Assembly (NCBI RefSeq): GCF_051659545.1
Contig: NZ_JBOFOR010000025.1
Span: forward strand, 1 to 52,165
From: JBOFOR01 sp051659545
Lineage (GTDB): Bacteria; Bacillota; Clostridia; Peptostreptococcales; Peptostreptococcaceae
Direction: 5' to 3'
DNA length: 52,165 bases
The notes beneath the pieces are model-generated. The model had not been told where the DNA came from. It did not search any database and saw only the letters and a program-made list of their open reading frames with translations. The position numbers were made by a program, and so were the translations under genes. Shown here in pieces: positions 16,710 to 25,067 of the stretch (within the stretch, counting starts at the first letter, position 1; each line of letters opens with the position of its first letter).

Positions 16710-17213
16710 ATGAAGGTAGAAGTAATAGCTTCAAAAAGAAGCCAAAAAGAAGCCAAGAGATATATTTTAAGTAAACTTCCATTAGTAAGTAAGGTAGCGC
16801 AATTTAACAGTGTTATAGGAGAGATGCATTTAGAATATATTGAATTTAAGGTTTTAAGATATGAAATAATAAGCAAAAAAAAGAGCAATAAAATATTTAG
16901 GCGTGAAACAAAGAAGTATGTAATAACTATGTTAGTTAATACATATAATGGACATTCTGAATCAATAGATAATATACCTCAGACATTTAAAAGGTATGTA
17001 GCTAAAAGTTGTATAAAAAAAGCGAAAGTAAATGATGAGGAAATAATAACTGTTGTAAAAGATGAAATATTATATTTTTTTAGGGATAAAGCAAAAATTG
17101 ATATTTTTGATAAAATTAATATACAGGAAATAAAGACAACTGAAGTTAGGAGTATATATAAACCATACTGGGTGGCAGATTTTAGAGGAAGAAGTATATT
17201 AGTAGAAGCATAG
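16710..17213 (+). CDS. Conserved-looking protein of unknown function
   Basis: This 167-residue basic protein has no signal peptide, membrane segment or motif that I recognise. It opens with a lysine/arginine-rich helix (ASKRSQKEAKRYILSKLP) and ends in a compact motif, YKPYWVADFRGRSILVEA. The aromatic and charged end looks like a small globular domain and not disorder. The start follows AAAGAGGTGAAGT. It is a single gene with its own strong bidirectional terminator. Function cannot be assigned. Confidence 0.65.
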   Translation: MKVEVIASKRSQKEAKRYILSKLPLVSKVAQFNSVIGEMHLEYIEFKVLRYEIISKKKSNKIFRRETKKYVITMLVNTYNGHSESIDNIPQTFKRYVAKSCIKKAKVNDEEIITVVKDEILYFFRDKAKIDIFDKINIQEIKTTEVRSIYKPYWVADFRGRSILVEA

Positions 17214-17217
17214 AAAA

Positions 17218-17260
17218 ATAGATATAGAGTATTATTTTAGGTACTCTATATCTATTTTTT
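17218..17260. terminator. Bidirectional terminator
   Basis: ATAGATATAGAGTA and TACTCTATATCTAT form a perfect 14-base stem with a T-run on the right and an A-rich left flank, between convergent genes. Confidence 0.9.
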
Positions 17261-17276
17261 ACACAACTATTTTATA

Positions 17277-18104
17277 TTAATTTAATTTTTTTGTTAAGTG
17301 ATTAAGTGTTTTTAAAGAGTATCCATCTTCTTGCCAATGAGTAATTACATCATCTAATATCTCTGTATTGGTTTTAGAATTTGGATGAAGTAAAATTATA
17401 GCCCCAGGATGAGTACGAGTGTAGATTTTTTCTTTTGCATATTCGTGAGTTGGTTGTTTATCATTATACCAATCAACATAAGCAAAACTCCAAAATACAG
17501 ACGAGTAACCTAAATCTTGCGTGTATTTTAAAGATTGCTCGCTAAATTTACCCATGGGAGGCCTAAAGTACTTAGGCATATCTTTTCCAATTAAATCTTT
17601 ATAGGCATCTTCTACACTAGTTATTTCGTATTTAAATTTTTCGAAATTACTAATATCAGGCATAGAAAGATGATTTTTAGAATGGTTACAAACTAAGTGA
17701 CCTTCTTTTACCATTCTTTTAACTATTTCTGGGTTGTTTCTTATGTAGCTTTCAACTACAAAAAAGTTAGCTCTAGCATTGTGCTTTTTTAAAGTATCTA
17801 ATATACTTTGTGCTGTTCCATTTTCATAACCGGCATCGAAAGTTAAGTATATAACTTTCTCATCTGGGCTTCCAACATAATAAGAGTTATATTTTCTAAA
17901 AAAAGTAGCCTCTTTTATTGGAGATGGTTGCTTACCATCATTTCTAGGGTTAAAATACCAATTGTATGTTTGAGTACTCAAATTTGGGTTTGCTATTTGA
18001 GTTTTAGATTTATTTAGCATGTAAAAATTAGTGCTAATTAACAATCCAAATACAAGAAGAAAAAATCCTATTACAAAGTAAGTTCTGGTGTTTTTATTAT
18101 TCAT
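17277..18104 (-). CDS. PdaA-type peptidoglycan de-N-acetylase
   Basis: The 275-residue NodB-fold protein has an N-terminal membrane anchor (about 8-30). Catalytic motif 1 is TFDAGYENG with Asp90, and Ala91 stands where the second metal aspartate of TFDDG lies in typical chitin deacetylases. Metal histidines are in NHSKNH (141 and 145), then RPPMGKFSE and WSFAYVDW. This pattern matches PdaA, which removes acetyl from N-acetylmuramic acid to let muramic delta-lactam form in spore cortex. It fits a spore-forming host. The start is behind AGAGGTG. I saw no clear sporulation sigma-factor promoter. Confidence 0.87.
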   Translation of the reverse strand: MNNKNTRTYFVIGFFLLVFGLLISTNFYMLNKSKTQIANPNLSTQTYNWYFNPRNDGKQPSPIKEATFFRKYNSYYVGSPDEKVIYLTFDAGYENGTAQSILDTLKKHNARANFFVVESYIRNNPEIVKRMVKEGHLVCNHSKNHLSMPDISNFEKFKYEITSVEDAYKDLIGKDMPKYFRPPMGKFSEQSLKYTQDLGYSSVFWSFAYVDWYNDKQPTHEYAKEKIYTRTHPGAIILLHPNSKTNTEILDDVITHWQEDGYSLKTLNHLTKKLN

Positions 18105-18297
18105 GATATCACCTCTAAAAGTTGAAAATTAAAATGATAATACTGTTTATAATATAGTTTCTATAATTAAATTAAAATTATTCAGATAAAACTTTTAAAT
18201 TATACTTTTACTTTTTGGAGAAACTTATCATATAATGATTTAGAGTCATATAAAGTGTAAGTTAATTTTTTATAGTTTGTATTGAAAGGAAACTAAA

Positions 18298-21200
18298 ATG
18301 AGAAATGAAGACAATAATTTATCTAATGATATTATTAGTATTTTAGATAATATTATATTTTTAGATATAGAAACTAGTGGATTAAATCCTTTAAATTCAG
18401 AAATAATAGAAGTTGGTGCGGTAAAAATAAAAGATGGAAGATGTGAACTTTTTAATAGTTTAGTAAAAAATAGAAAAGAAATACCTTTGGAAATATTTTC
18501 TCTATGTAATGGATTGATAGAAGATGATTTAAAAAAAGCACCAGATTTAAATACAGTAAGAAAAATGTTGAAAGAATTTTTAGAAGACAATATAGTTATT
18601 TGTCATAATGCTGAATTTGAGAAAAAGTTTTTTGAATATTATATGCCTGAAATAAAAAATACAATTATAGATTCTATGGAATTAGCTGTAATTTTAGAGC
18701 CTTACCATAAAGAGTATAATTTAGAATACTTAAAAAATAATTTAACTAATAATTTAGGCAAGGAGCAACATAGAGGCTTACTTGATGCTATGGATACTAT
18801 AAAAGTTGTAAATGCTTTACTTTTAAGATTAAATAAAAAAGAAATATCTAATTTAGAACCCTTACCATTTAAAATAAACTCATACCTGAATAAATTTAAT
18901 TTAAAAAAATGGGAATGGAGTGAATTAATAGAAGGCGGTAATTATAGCGTAGAAAATTTAGTGGACGTAATATATGAAGAAGAAAATAATTTACATGAAG
19001 ATATTTATGAAATAAAGCAAAAAGAGATTTTAAGAAAAATATATATAAATGATAAAAAATATGAAGAACTATTAAAAGATAATGAAATTTGGGAAAGTAA
19101 AGAAGGATTTATTTATGAATATAGATCTGGTCAATATGAGCTTGTAGAGATTATAAGAAAGACTTTTGAAAATAGTGGTAAAGTTGATAAAATTGCATGC
19201 ATAGAAGCACCTACAGGAATCGGTAAAAGTGTAGGATATTTACTACCAGCAATTTTAGAGGCTAAATTAAACAAGAAAAGGATAATTATATCTACTGATA
19301 CTAAGGAACTTCAAATTCAACTTATCAACAAGGATATACCTAATGTAATAAATTCATTAGGTCTAAATAATAAAGTAAGTTATGGATACATAAAAGGTAA
19401 AAATAACTATATATGTTTAGAAAAGTTAGAATCTTATAAAAATGAATATACATCTGATAAACCAACTAAAAATGAAGTTTTATCTCTATTAATATTAGAA
19501 AAATTAATAGAAGAAGGTAGATATGGAGATATAGAAGAAATAAATTATTGGATTTTACAACATTTTCAAGAAATAATAAACCATTTAAGGTATGTAAGTT
19601 GCGACCCAAACTTATGTAGACCCAAAAAATGTATGAAGAATTGTTTATATAAGAAAAGAATAGAAGAGTTAAAAGAAGAAGAAATAACTGTAATAAATCA
19701 TTCATTACTAGCAAAATGGCCATATAAAGAAGAAAAGCCATTAGAGCATATAATAGTAGATGAAGCACATAATCTAGTAGAAAAAGGTTATGATTTTTTT
19801 TCTAGTATAGTAAATTATAAAGCTTTAAATTATTTTTTTCAAGAAATGTATCCATATGAAAATATTAATAATAGTATATTTTCATATAATAGTTTAAGTA
19901 AAAAAAATAGAAAAATTAAAATGTTTGATAAATTTTATAATCATGTTCATTTTGATAGAAGTATTAAGGACAAAATAAGTAGAAATATAAACTTAATAGT
20001 AGAGGAAATGAACTCAATTTTATACTTTGGAGTAAATAGTGAGTATAATGGCATTAGTCAATATGGATTAAGTTGGGAAGTAAACTTACAACAAGAGGAA
20101 ATAGCAGGAACAATAAGACTCAAAGACAAATATAAAACTATAACATATAATAGCTACAGCGATAAAATAAGAAATAGTTGCGAAAGTATAATACGTAATA
20201 TAACTTCGATATTAATTTTAATAGATAGAAATATTGATGATGATAGTATTGATAAAGAGGCCGAGATATATAAGTATGGTAAATCTAGAATAAAAGATTT
20301 AGAGGATATAAAAACTACTTTGAAACTATTTTTAGAATACGATGAAAAAGATGATTTTGCAAGAATTGTGGAAATAGACAAAAACTATAAAAATTTTGAA
20401 ATCAAAGTAGTACCTTTAAAAATAGCTCAATTATTTGAAGAAAATATATTAAATCAAATAAGTAGTGGTATATTTTTATCTGCTACCTTAAGTATTGAGA
20501 ATAATATGAATTATTTTAAAAATACTTTGGGAATAAATAGAGTTGATAATGTAGAAAAAATTATTGAACCTATTTATGATTATAAAAATAGAGTAAGCAT
20601 AATAAGTATAAATAATATATGTAGTTACAAAAACATAAACTTTTCTAGAGAAATGGGTTCGATTATACAAAATATATCTACAGTAACACAGGGACATGTA
20701 TTAGGTCTATTCAATAGCAAACAAAGACAAGAAAAAACGTATGAAATACTTAAAGGAGAACTACATAATGAAAATATAGAAATTTATATGAATAAAAAAG
20801 GAATTAATCATCTAAAAAATATAGATAAAAAGACTGTGGTATTGGGATCTAAAGGGTGTTTTGAAGGAGTTGATGTACCAGGAGATGGTTTGATATGCGT
20901 GACTTTAGATAAAATACCCAACTTAAATCCAAAAGATCCTTTGTATTCTACAATAATGGCGAAATATAATATTCCATACTATAAAATTAATTATCCTCAA
21001 ATGGCCATAAAAGTTAAACAAGCTATGGGGAGACTTTTAAGAAGTAAATATGATTATGGGTGTTTTGTAATTTTCAATATGGGGAATAACCTTAATAACT
21101 TAAAAAGATTAGAAGGTGATTTGCACAATTGTAAAATATTAAACATAAAATCATCACAAGTGGAAAATTATATAAAAGGACATTTATATAAATCTAGGAA

Positions 21201-21420
21201 ATATGCAATTAATCAAGCGTTAAATGATATAATTAAAACTTTAAAATATAAAGAAAATTTAAGTATGAAAAAAATAGAAAACTATATTAATGAAGAAATG
21301 AAAAGTAGATGTATAAAAGCTAAAGCTATATATAATGAAAATGAAAAAGATGTTTTAAAAATAAAGTACTTCAATCAAAACTACTTAATAGACAAAGAAA
21401 AATTCAAAAACGATCTTTAA
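18298..21420 (+). CDS. dinG: DinG-family helicase with N-terminal DEDDh exonuclease
   Basis: The 1040-residue protein combines a DnaQ-like 3'-5' exonuclease (about 15-185; FLDIETSG with Asp23 and Glu25, CHNAEFEKKFF, HRGLLDAMDT) with an XPD/DinG superfamily 2 helicase. The helicase has Walker A in EAPTGIGKS, DEAH in VDEAHNL, a cysteine group (CLEKL, then SCDPNLCRPKKCMKNCLY) that could hold the Fe-S cluster of this family, and the motif VI region QAMGRLLRS. The fused form is common in Firmicutes. In Staphylococcus and Bacillus relatives the exonuclease acts while helicase activity is weak or absent; cysteines are retained here, so unwinding may be kept. Stands alone. Confidence 0.92.
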   Translation: MRNEDNNLSNDIISILDNIIFLDIETSGLNPLNSEIIEVGAVKIKDGRCELFNSLVKNRKEIPLEIFSLCNGLIEDDLKKAPDLNTVRKMLKEFLEDNIVICHNAEFEKKFFEYYMPEIKNTIIDSMELAVILEPYHKEYNLEYLKNNLTNNLGKEQHRGLLDAMDTIKVVNALLLRLNKKEISNLEPLPFKINSYLNKFNLKKWEWSELIEGGNYSVENLVDVIYEEENNLHEDIYEIKQKEILRKIYINDKKYEELLKDNEIWESKEGFIYEYRSGQYELVEIIRKTFENSGKVDKIACIEAPTGIGKSVGYLLPAILEAKLNKKRIIISTDTKELQIQLINKDIPNVINSLGLNNKVSYGYIKGKNNYICLEKLESYKNEYTSDKPTKNEVLSLLILEKLIEEGRYGDIEEINYWILQHFQEIINHLRYVSCDPNLCRPKKCMKNCLYKKRIEELKEEEITVINHSLLAKWPYKEEKPLEHIIVDEAHNLVEKGYDFFSSIVNYKALNYFFQEMYPYENINNSIFSYNSLSKKNRKIKMFDKFYNHVHFDRSIKDKISRNINLIVEEMNSILYFGVNSEYNGISQYGLSWEVNLQQEEIAGTIRLKDKYKTITYNSYSDKIRNSCESIIRNITSILILIDRNIDDDSIDKEAEIYKYGKSRIKDLEDIKTTLKLFLEYDEKDDFARIVEIDKNYKNFEIKVVPLKIAQLFEENILNQISSGIFLSATLSIENNMNYFKNTLGINRVDNVEKIIEPIYDYKNRVSIISINNICSYKNINFSREMGSIIQNISTVTQGHVLGLFNSKQRQEKTYEILKGELHNENIEIYMNKKGINHLKNIDKKTVVLGSKGCFEGVDVPGDGLICVTLDKIPNLNPKDPLYSTIMAKYNIPYYKINYPQMAIKVKQAMGRLLRSKYDYGCFVIFNMGNNLNNLKRLEGDLHNCKILNIKSSQVENYIKGHLYKSRKYAINQALNDIIKTLKYKENLSMKKIENYINEEMKSRCIKAKAIYNENEKDVLKIKYFNQNYLIDKEKFKNDL

Positions 21421-21447
21421 AAAAGAATTCCTGTTGGGTTATAGTAT

Positions 21448-21500
21448 AAATAAATAAAAAGTCTTAATGATTTTCATCATTAAGACTTTTTATTTATTTA
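21448..21500. terminator. Very long bidirectional terminator
   Basis: A 23-base stem (AAATAAATAAAAAGTCTTAATGA paired with its complement, 21448-21470 and 21477-21499) sits between dinG and the convergent lipoprotein gene, whose stop codon lies within it. T-rich in both directions. Confidence 0.9.
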
Positions 21501-22342
21501 TTTTTTAGAGATTTATCTATTATACTATATACAAATTTACTATCTGCTATATCTATAGATTTTATTTTATCGTCTTTAGTGTGAATTAATATTGCAGATT
21601 TTGCATAGTTAGCTAAATCTTTGCTATTAGCCTTACTTGTGTTGCTAATATTATTGTTTGTAGGATTTACTGTTCCTAATTTTGCATCATTATTAGAGCC
21701 ATAGTTAGGATATTTATGTTCTTTTGATGGATGTACGTTATGAGGAACAACTGGATAGAAATAAATTTTATTATTTCCATTTGCAGTAGAAGCTACAAAA
21801 TTAGCTGATTTAACATGATAACTTGTGTTAAAATCATTAATAGTTTTTCCTAGAAAGTTGTCTTTAGCATACTTTAAGCTAAAGTCGTCATAACATAAAA
21901 CTCCTTTATTTTTAAAGAACTCTATTTTGTAAGTAGCACCAGATAAATTAGCTTTTGAAGGAAACTTATCTGAGTTATACAAGTTATAATCTCCAACTAA
22001 AGTTTCTTTAACTTTTCCATTTTCATAATAAACATGAAGATAGGAATCTTTGTTTTGATCATTTTCATAAGTTGATAATACTGTAATATTATTGCGTAAG
22101 TCCTCCATAGTCAAATTGTTAATATTTTTGCCTCTTAGATTATTGGCATTAATATAATATACAGAAGAATAAGGTGTTCCAAATGCATTTTCCACGTCCA
22201 TAAAACCAGCATTTAATAGTTTATCAGTGTTTTTGCTAGCTTGTTGTATAATACTTGGAGTCTTAGGCATTTTTTCATTCATAGCACAACCAACTGCTAA
22301 TACAGATATGAAAAGACATGCAAATAACATAGTTTTTTTCAT
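21494..22342 (-). CDS. Lipoprotein of unknown function
   Basis: The 282-residue protein has a lipoprotein signal peptide with lipobox LAVGC (Cys19). The mature part has MDVENAFGTPYSSVYYI, a pattern like the short SmpA/BLIP-type repeats that start many small lipoproteins, and a tail rich in Asn/Ser/Lys (about 210-250) that looks like a flexible linker. No catalytic motif is visible. The start is behind AAAGGAGG. Probably anchored on the outer face of the membrane. Confidence 0.75.
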   Translation of the reverse strand: MKKTMLFACLFISVLAVGCAMNEKMPKTPSIIQQASKNTDKLLNAGFMDVENAFGTPYSSVYYINANNLRGKNINNLTMEDLRNNITVLSTYENDQNKDSYLHVYYENGKVKETLVGDYNLYNSDKFPSKANLSGATYKIEFFKNKGVLCYDDFSLKYAKDNFLGKTINDFNTSYHVKSANFVASTANGNNKIYFYPVVPHNVHPSKEHKYPNYGSNNDAKLGTVNPTNNNISNTSKANSKDLANYAKSAILIHTKDDKIKSIDIADSKFVYSIIDKSLKNK

Positions 22343-22465
22343 TATTAATATACCTCCTTTTTATGTAAAAGTATTCTATATTAGTATTTAAAATATAAAA
22401 GAAAATATACATATTTATTTACAAACTAAATTTTAATTGGAAAATATAATAAAAATTGCATAAAA

Positions 22466-22504
22466 AAAAGAAACAATAAAATCTGAAAAATTATTGTTTC
22501 TTTT
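22466..22504 (-). terminator. Terminator of the NhaC-family gene
   Basis: AAAAGAAACAATAA and TTATTGTTTCTTTT are perfect complements around an 11-base loop, and a T-run follows on the minus strand. It lies just after the stop codon at 22515. Confidence 0.85.
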
Positions 22505-22514
22505 GTTATTTATA

Positions 22515-23945
22515 TTAAGATACTAAGTCTATATCATCATTGTCATTTTGTGAAATTTTTTCCATGGTTATTCCTGTTGCTCCATAAAATAATGATATTA
22601 ATGGACAAAGTAAGTTAAAGAATGCAAATGGTAAGAATGCAAAACATCCAATTCCAAGGGTTGCTGACATATAAGCACCGCACGTATTCCAAGGAATTAA
22701 TGGTGATGTTATAGTAGCACTATCTTCTAAAGCACGAGATAAGTTTTTAGGTGCTAATCCTTGTTTTTTAAAGGCATCTTTATACATACTTCCAGGGATT
22801 ACTATAGCTAAATATTGATCTGCTACAGCTAAATTAGTACCTATTGCAGTAAATATTGTAGCAGCTACTAGTCCAAAAGTACCTTTAGCTATTTTTAATA
22901 TAGATTTAGCTAATGCTTCAAGCATACCTGTCTTTTCAAGGATTCCGCCAGTAGTTAAAGCACAAAGCATTAAAGATACAGTACCTAACATACTATCAAG
23001 GCCACCACGAGTAAGCAATTCATCAACAAAATTCATTCCCGTTGAAGATACATATCCTCCTTTTGCAACTACAAACACATCAGCAATAGATGCACCTTGG
23101 AAACCTATAGCTACAATTGATCCAAGTATAACTCCAACTACTAATCCTGGTATTGCTGGTATTTTGAAAATTACCATTGCTATAACAGCTACAGGAACTA
23201 AAAGTAATAATGGAGATAAGGTATTGTAGTTAAGCATTAAAGCATTTTGGATTTCGCTAATTTGTGTGGTATCTATTGCAGAACCTGCATATTTAATACC
23301 TATAATTCCGTATAAAACTAATGATATAGTTAATGCAGGTACAGTAGTATATAACATATGTCTTATATGATCAAAAAGATTTGAGCCAGCCATTGCAGGA
23401 GCTAAGTTTGTCGTATCAGATAATGGAGACATTTTATCACCAAAATAAGCTCCAGAAATTATTGCACCAGCTATTATCTGAGTAGGTATACCAAGAGCAC
23501 TACCAATTCCAAGTAAAGCTATACCGATAGTACCAGCAGTAGTCCAAGAAGAACCCGTAGAAATAGATACAATAGCACATATTAAAGTTGTAGCAACTAA
23601 GAAAATACCAGGAGATAAAATGTTAAGTCCCCAATATATCATCGATGGAACTATACCTCCAAGTATCCAAGTTCCTATTAACATACCAACTACTAATAAT
23701 ATAAGTATTGCTTGCATAGTGGTATTTATAGTAGTCAATATACCTTCTTCTAATTCTTTCCACGTAAATCCTAATTTTGTCATTGCAATAAACGCAGTAA
23801 AAATACCTCCAACAATAAGTGGAATATGTGCAGATATTTCATATTCTTTTAAAAATACTAAACACGTCACTAAAACTGACACTAAGAATCCAATACATAA
23901 TATTGCATCAAATAGTGTGGCTTGCTTTTTTATTTTTTTTGTCAT
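22515..23945 (-). CDS. NhaC-family transporter, probable lysine transporter (LysW-like)
   Basis: The 476-residue integral membrane protein has about 12 hydrophobic segments and NhaC signatures: SISTGSSWTTAGTIG, AGAIISGAYFGDKMSPLSDTTNLAPA and SPLIPWNTCGAYM. NhaC proteins are usually called Na+/H+ antiporters, but this gene has a complete lysine riboswitch and terminator in its leader. Firmicute NhaC-like genes under lysine riboswitches have been proposed to be lysine transporters (LysW). I therefore favour lysine uptake coupled to a cation. ATG 23945 follows GGGAGG; the TTG at 23960 overlaps that site. Expression should fall when lysine is abundant. Confidence 0.85.
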   Translation of the reverse strand: MTKKIKKQATLFDAILCIGFLVSVLVTCLVFLKEYEISAHIPLIVGGIFTAFIAMTKLGFTWKELEEGILTTINTTMQAILILLVVGMLIGTWILGGIVPSMIYWGLNILSPGIFLVATTLICAIVSISTGSSWTTAGTIGIALLGIGSALGIPTQIIAGAIISGAYFGDKMSPLSDTTNLAPAMAGSNLFDHIRHMLYTTVPALTISLVLYGIIGIKYAGSAIDTTQISEIQNALMLNYNTLSPLLLLVPVAVIAMVIFKIPAIPGLVVGVILGSIVAIGFQGASIADVFVVAKGGYVSSTGMNFVDELLTRGGLDSMLGTVSLMLCALTTGGILEKTGMLEALAKSILKIAKGTFGLVAATIFTAIGTNLAVADQYLAIVIPGSMYKDAFKKQGLAPKNLSRALEDSATITSPLIPWNTCGAYMSATLGIGCFAFLPFAFFNLLCPLISLFYGATGITMEKISQNDNDDIDLVS

Positions 23946-24000
23946 AATATCCTCCCTCAATTTATGCCGAATATAACGTCAAGGAGAAACTAGAAATTAA

Positions 24001-24034
24001 AAAAAGTCTAGGATAAGAAGATTATCCTAGACTT
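24001..24034 (-). terminator. Riboswitch-controlled terminator
   Basis: On the minus strand AAGTCTAGGATAA and TTATCCTAGACTT form a 13-base stem followed by a T-run. It lies between the lysine aptamer and the transporter gene and is the likely expression platform. Confidence 0.88.
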
Positions 24035-24066
24035 AAGTTTCCAATATAATTGAAATAATACTTAAT

Positions 24067-24238
24067 CTAAAGATAGTACTCCACATTTAAATGTGACAGT
24101 GTCATACATATTTTATATGACCCCAACATACAAGCTTAAAGCATCACTTATATATTTCGGCATAGTTACCTTTTATTTTGCTTCTTCGTGCTTAACTCCA
24201 CAAAACTACTAATTAACAATGCGACCTCTACCATTAGT
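24067..24238 (-). promoter_or_regulatory. Lysine riboswitch (L box)
   Basis: Read on the minus strand, this leader has the ordered conserved pieces of the lysine aptamer. They are TAGAGGTCGC near the 5' end, TTAGTAG, GGAGTTAAG, ATGCCGAAAT, the GGGGTC...ACTGTCAC region and GGAGTACTATCTTT at the 3' end. A closing P1 stem pairs CTAATGGTAG with CTATCTTTAG through one G-U and one mismatch. A possible -10 (TATAAT, 24267-24272) lies upstream. The terminator at 24001-24034 follows. Lysine binding should favour the terminator and switch the transporter gene off. This explains most of the 487-base gap 23946-24432; I see nothing else definite in it. Confidence 0.88.
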
Positions 24239-24432
24239 TATATCCGATATTTAATTTATAATACAAATTATAACATGTATTTAATATATAATAAATAGTA
24301 AAATCTAAAAAAGACGAAAAATGTCTAAAATTACAATAATTAAATAAAACTTTTAAATTAAATGTACATAGGTTAGAATAATTATAGTATTTGAATAGAA
24401 TTAATATTAATTTTTATATAGGAGTGATAAAC

Positions 24433-25032
24433 TTGAGTAAAAAGAAGTTTTATGCAGTTAGAAAAGGTAAAAAAGTAGGAATATATAATACATGGAATGA
24501 GTGTAAGCTACAAGTGAATGGATTTTCAGGAGCAGAATATAAGAGCTTTGAAGTATTAGAAGAAGCTAAAGCATATATAGATGGTAATAAAAGTGTAACT
24601 TTAAAAAATTATGAAAATAGAGTGGAAGCTTATGTAGATGGAAGTTACGAACACTGTATTAAAACATTTGGTTCGGGAGTTGTAATACTTAAAAATAATG
24701 AAGTGGAAAAAACTTATAGTATAAAAGGTGAAGATGAATCACTTGTTTCCATGAGAAATGTAGCAGGAGAAATAGAAGCAGCTAAAATAGCTATGAAGTA
24801 TTGTCTAGAAAATAATATAGATAGTTTAGTTTTATATTTTGATTATGAAGGTATTGAAAAATGGTGTACAGGTGCTTGGAAAGCTAGTAAAGAAGGTACT
24901 ATAGAATATAAAAAGTTTTATGATTCAATAAAATCTGATTTGAACGTTGAATTTGTAAAAGTAAAAGCGCACTCAGGAAATAAATACAATGAAGAAGCTG
25001 ATAAGTTAGCAAAAGCAGCTGTGTTAATGTAA
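24433..25032 (+). CDS. rnhA: Ribonuclease H with N-terminal viroplasmin-like domain
   Basis: The 199-residue protein has an N-terminal viroplasmin/RNase H1 hybrid-binding domain (about 4-45, KKFYAVRKGKKVGIYNTW) and a C-terminal RNase H domain. The active-site carboxylates are visible as Asp in AYVDGSY, Glu in AGEIEAAKIA, Asp in YFDYEG and the final HSG...EEADKLAKAA. It cleaves RNA in RNA-DNA hybrids. The domain pair is the one seen in eukaryotic RNase H1 and many clostridia. I chose TTG 24433, with AGGAGTG upstream; the ATG at 24391 would add 14 residues without a site. Confidence 0.9.
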   Translation: MSKKKFYAVRKGKKVGIYNTWNECKLQVNGFSGAEYKSFEVLEEAKAYIDGNKSVTLKNYENRVEAYVDGSYEHCIKTFGSGVVILKNNEVEKTYSIKGEDESLVSMRNVAGEIEAAKIAMKYCLENNIDSLVLYFDYEGIEKWCTGAWKASKEGTIEYKKFYDSIKSDLNVEFVKVKAHSGNKYNEEADKLAKAAVLM

Positions 25033-25067
25033 AAAGTCTTGCATAAATTTGCAAGACTTTTTACATT
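25026..25067. terminator. Bidirectional terminator between rnhA and the cotE-like gene
   Basis: AATGTAAAAAGTCTTGCA and TGCAAGACTTTTTACATT form a perfect 18-base stem that covers the stop region of both convergent genes. Confidence 0.9.

Noticed and set aside
23620..23976. 118-residue frame opposite the NhaC-family gene
   Set aside because: It is a shadow of the strongly conserved membrane protein on the other strand, with no ribosome binding site.
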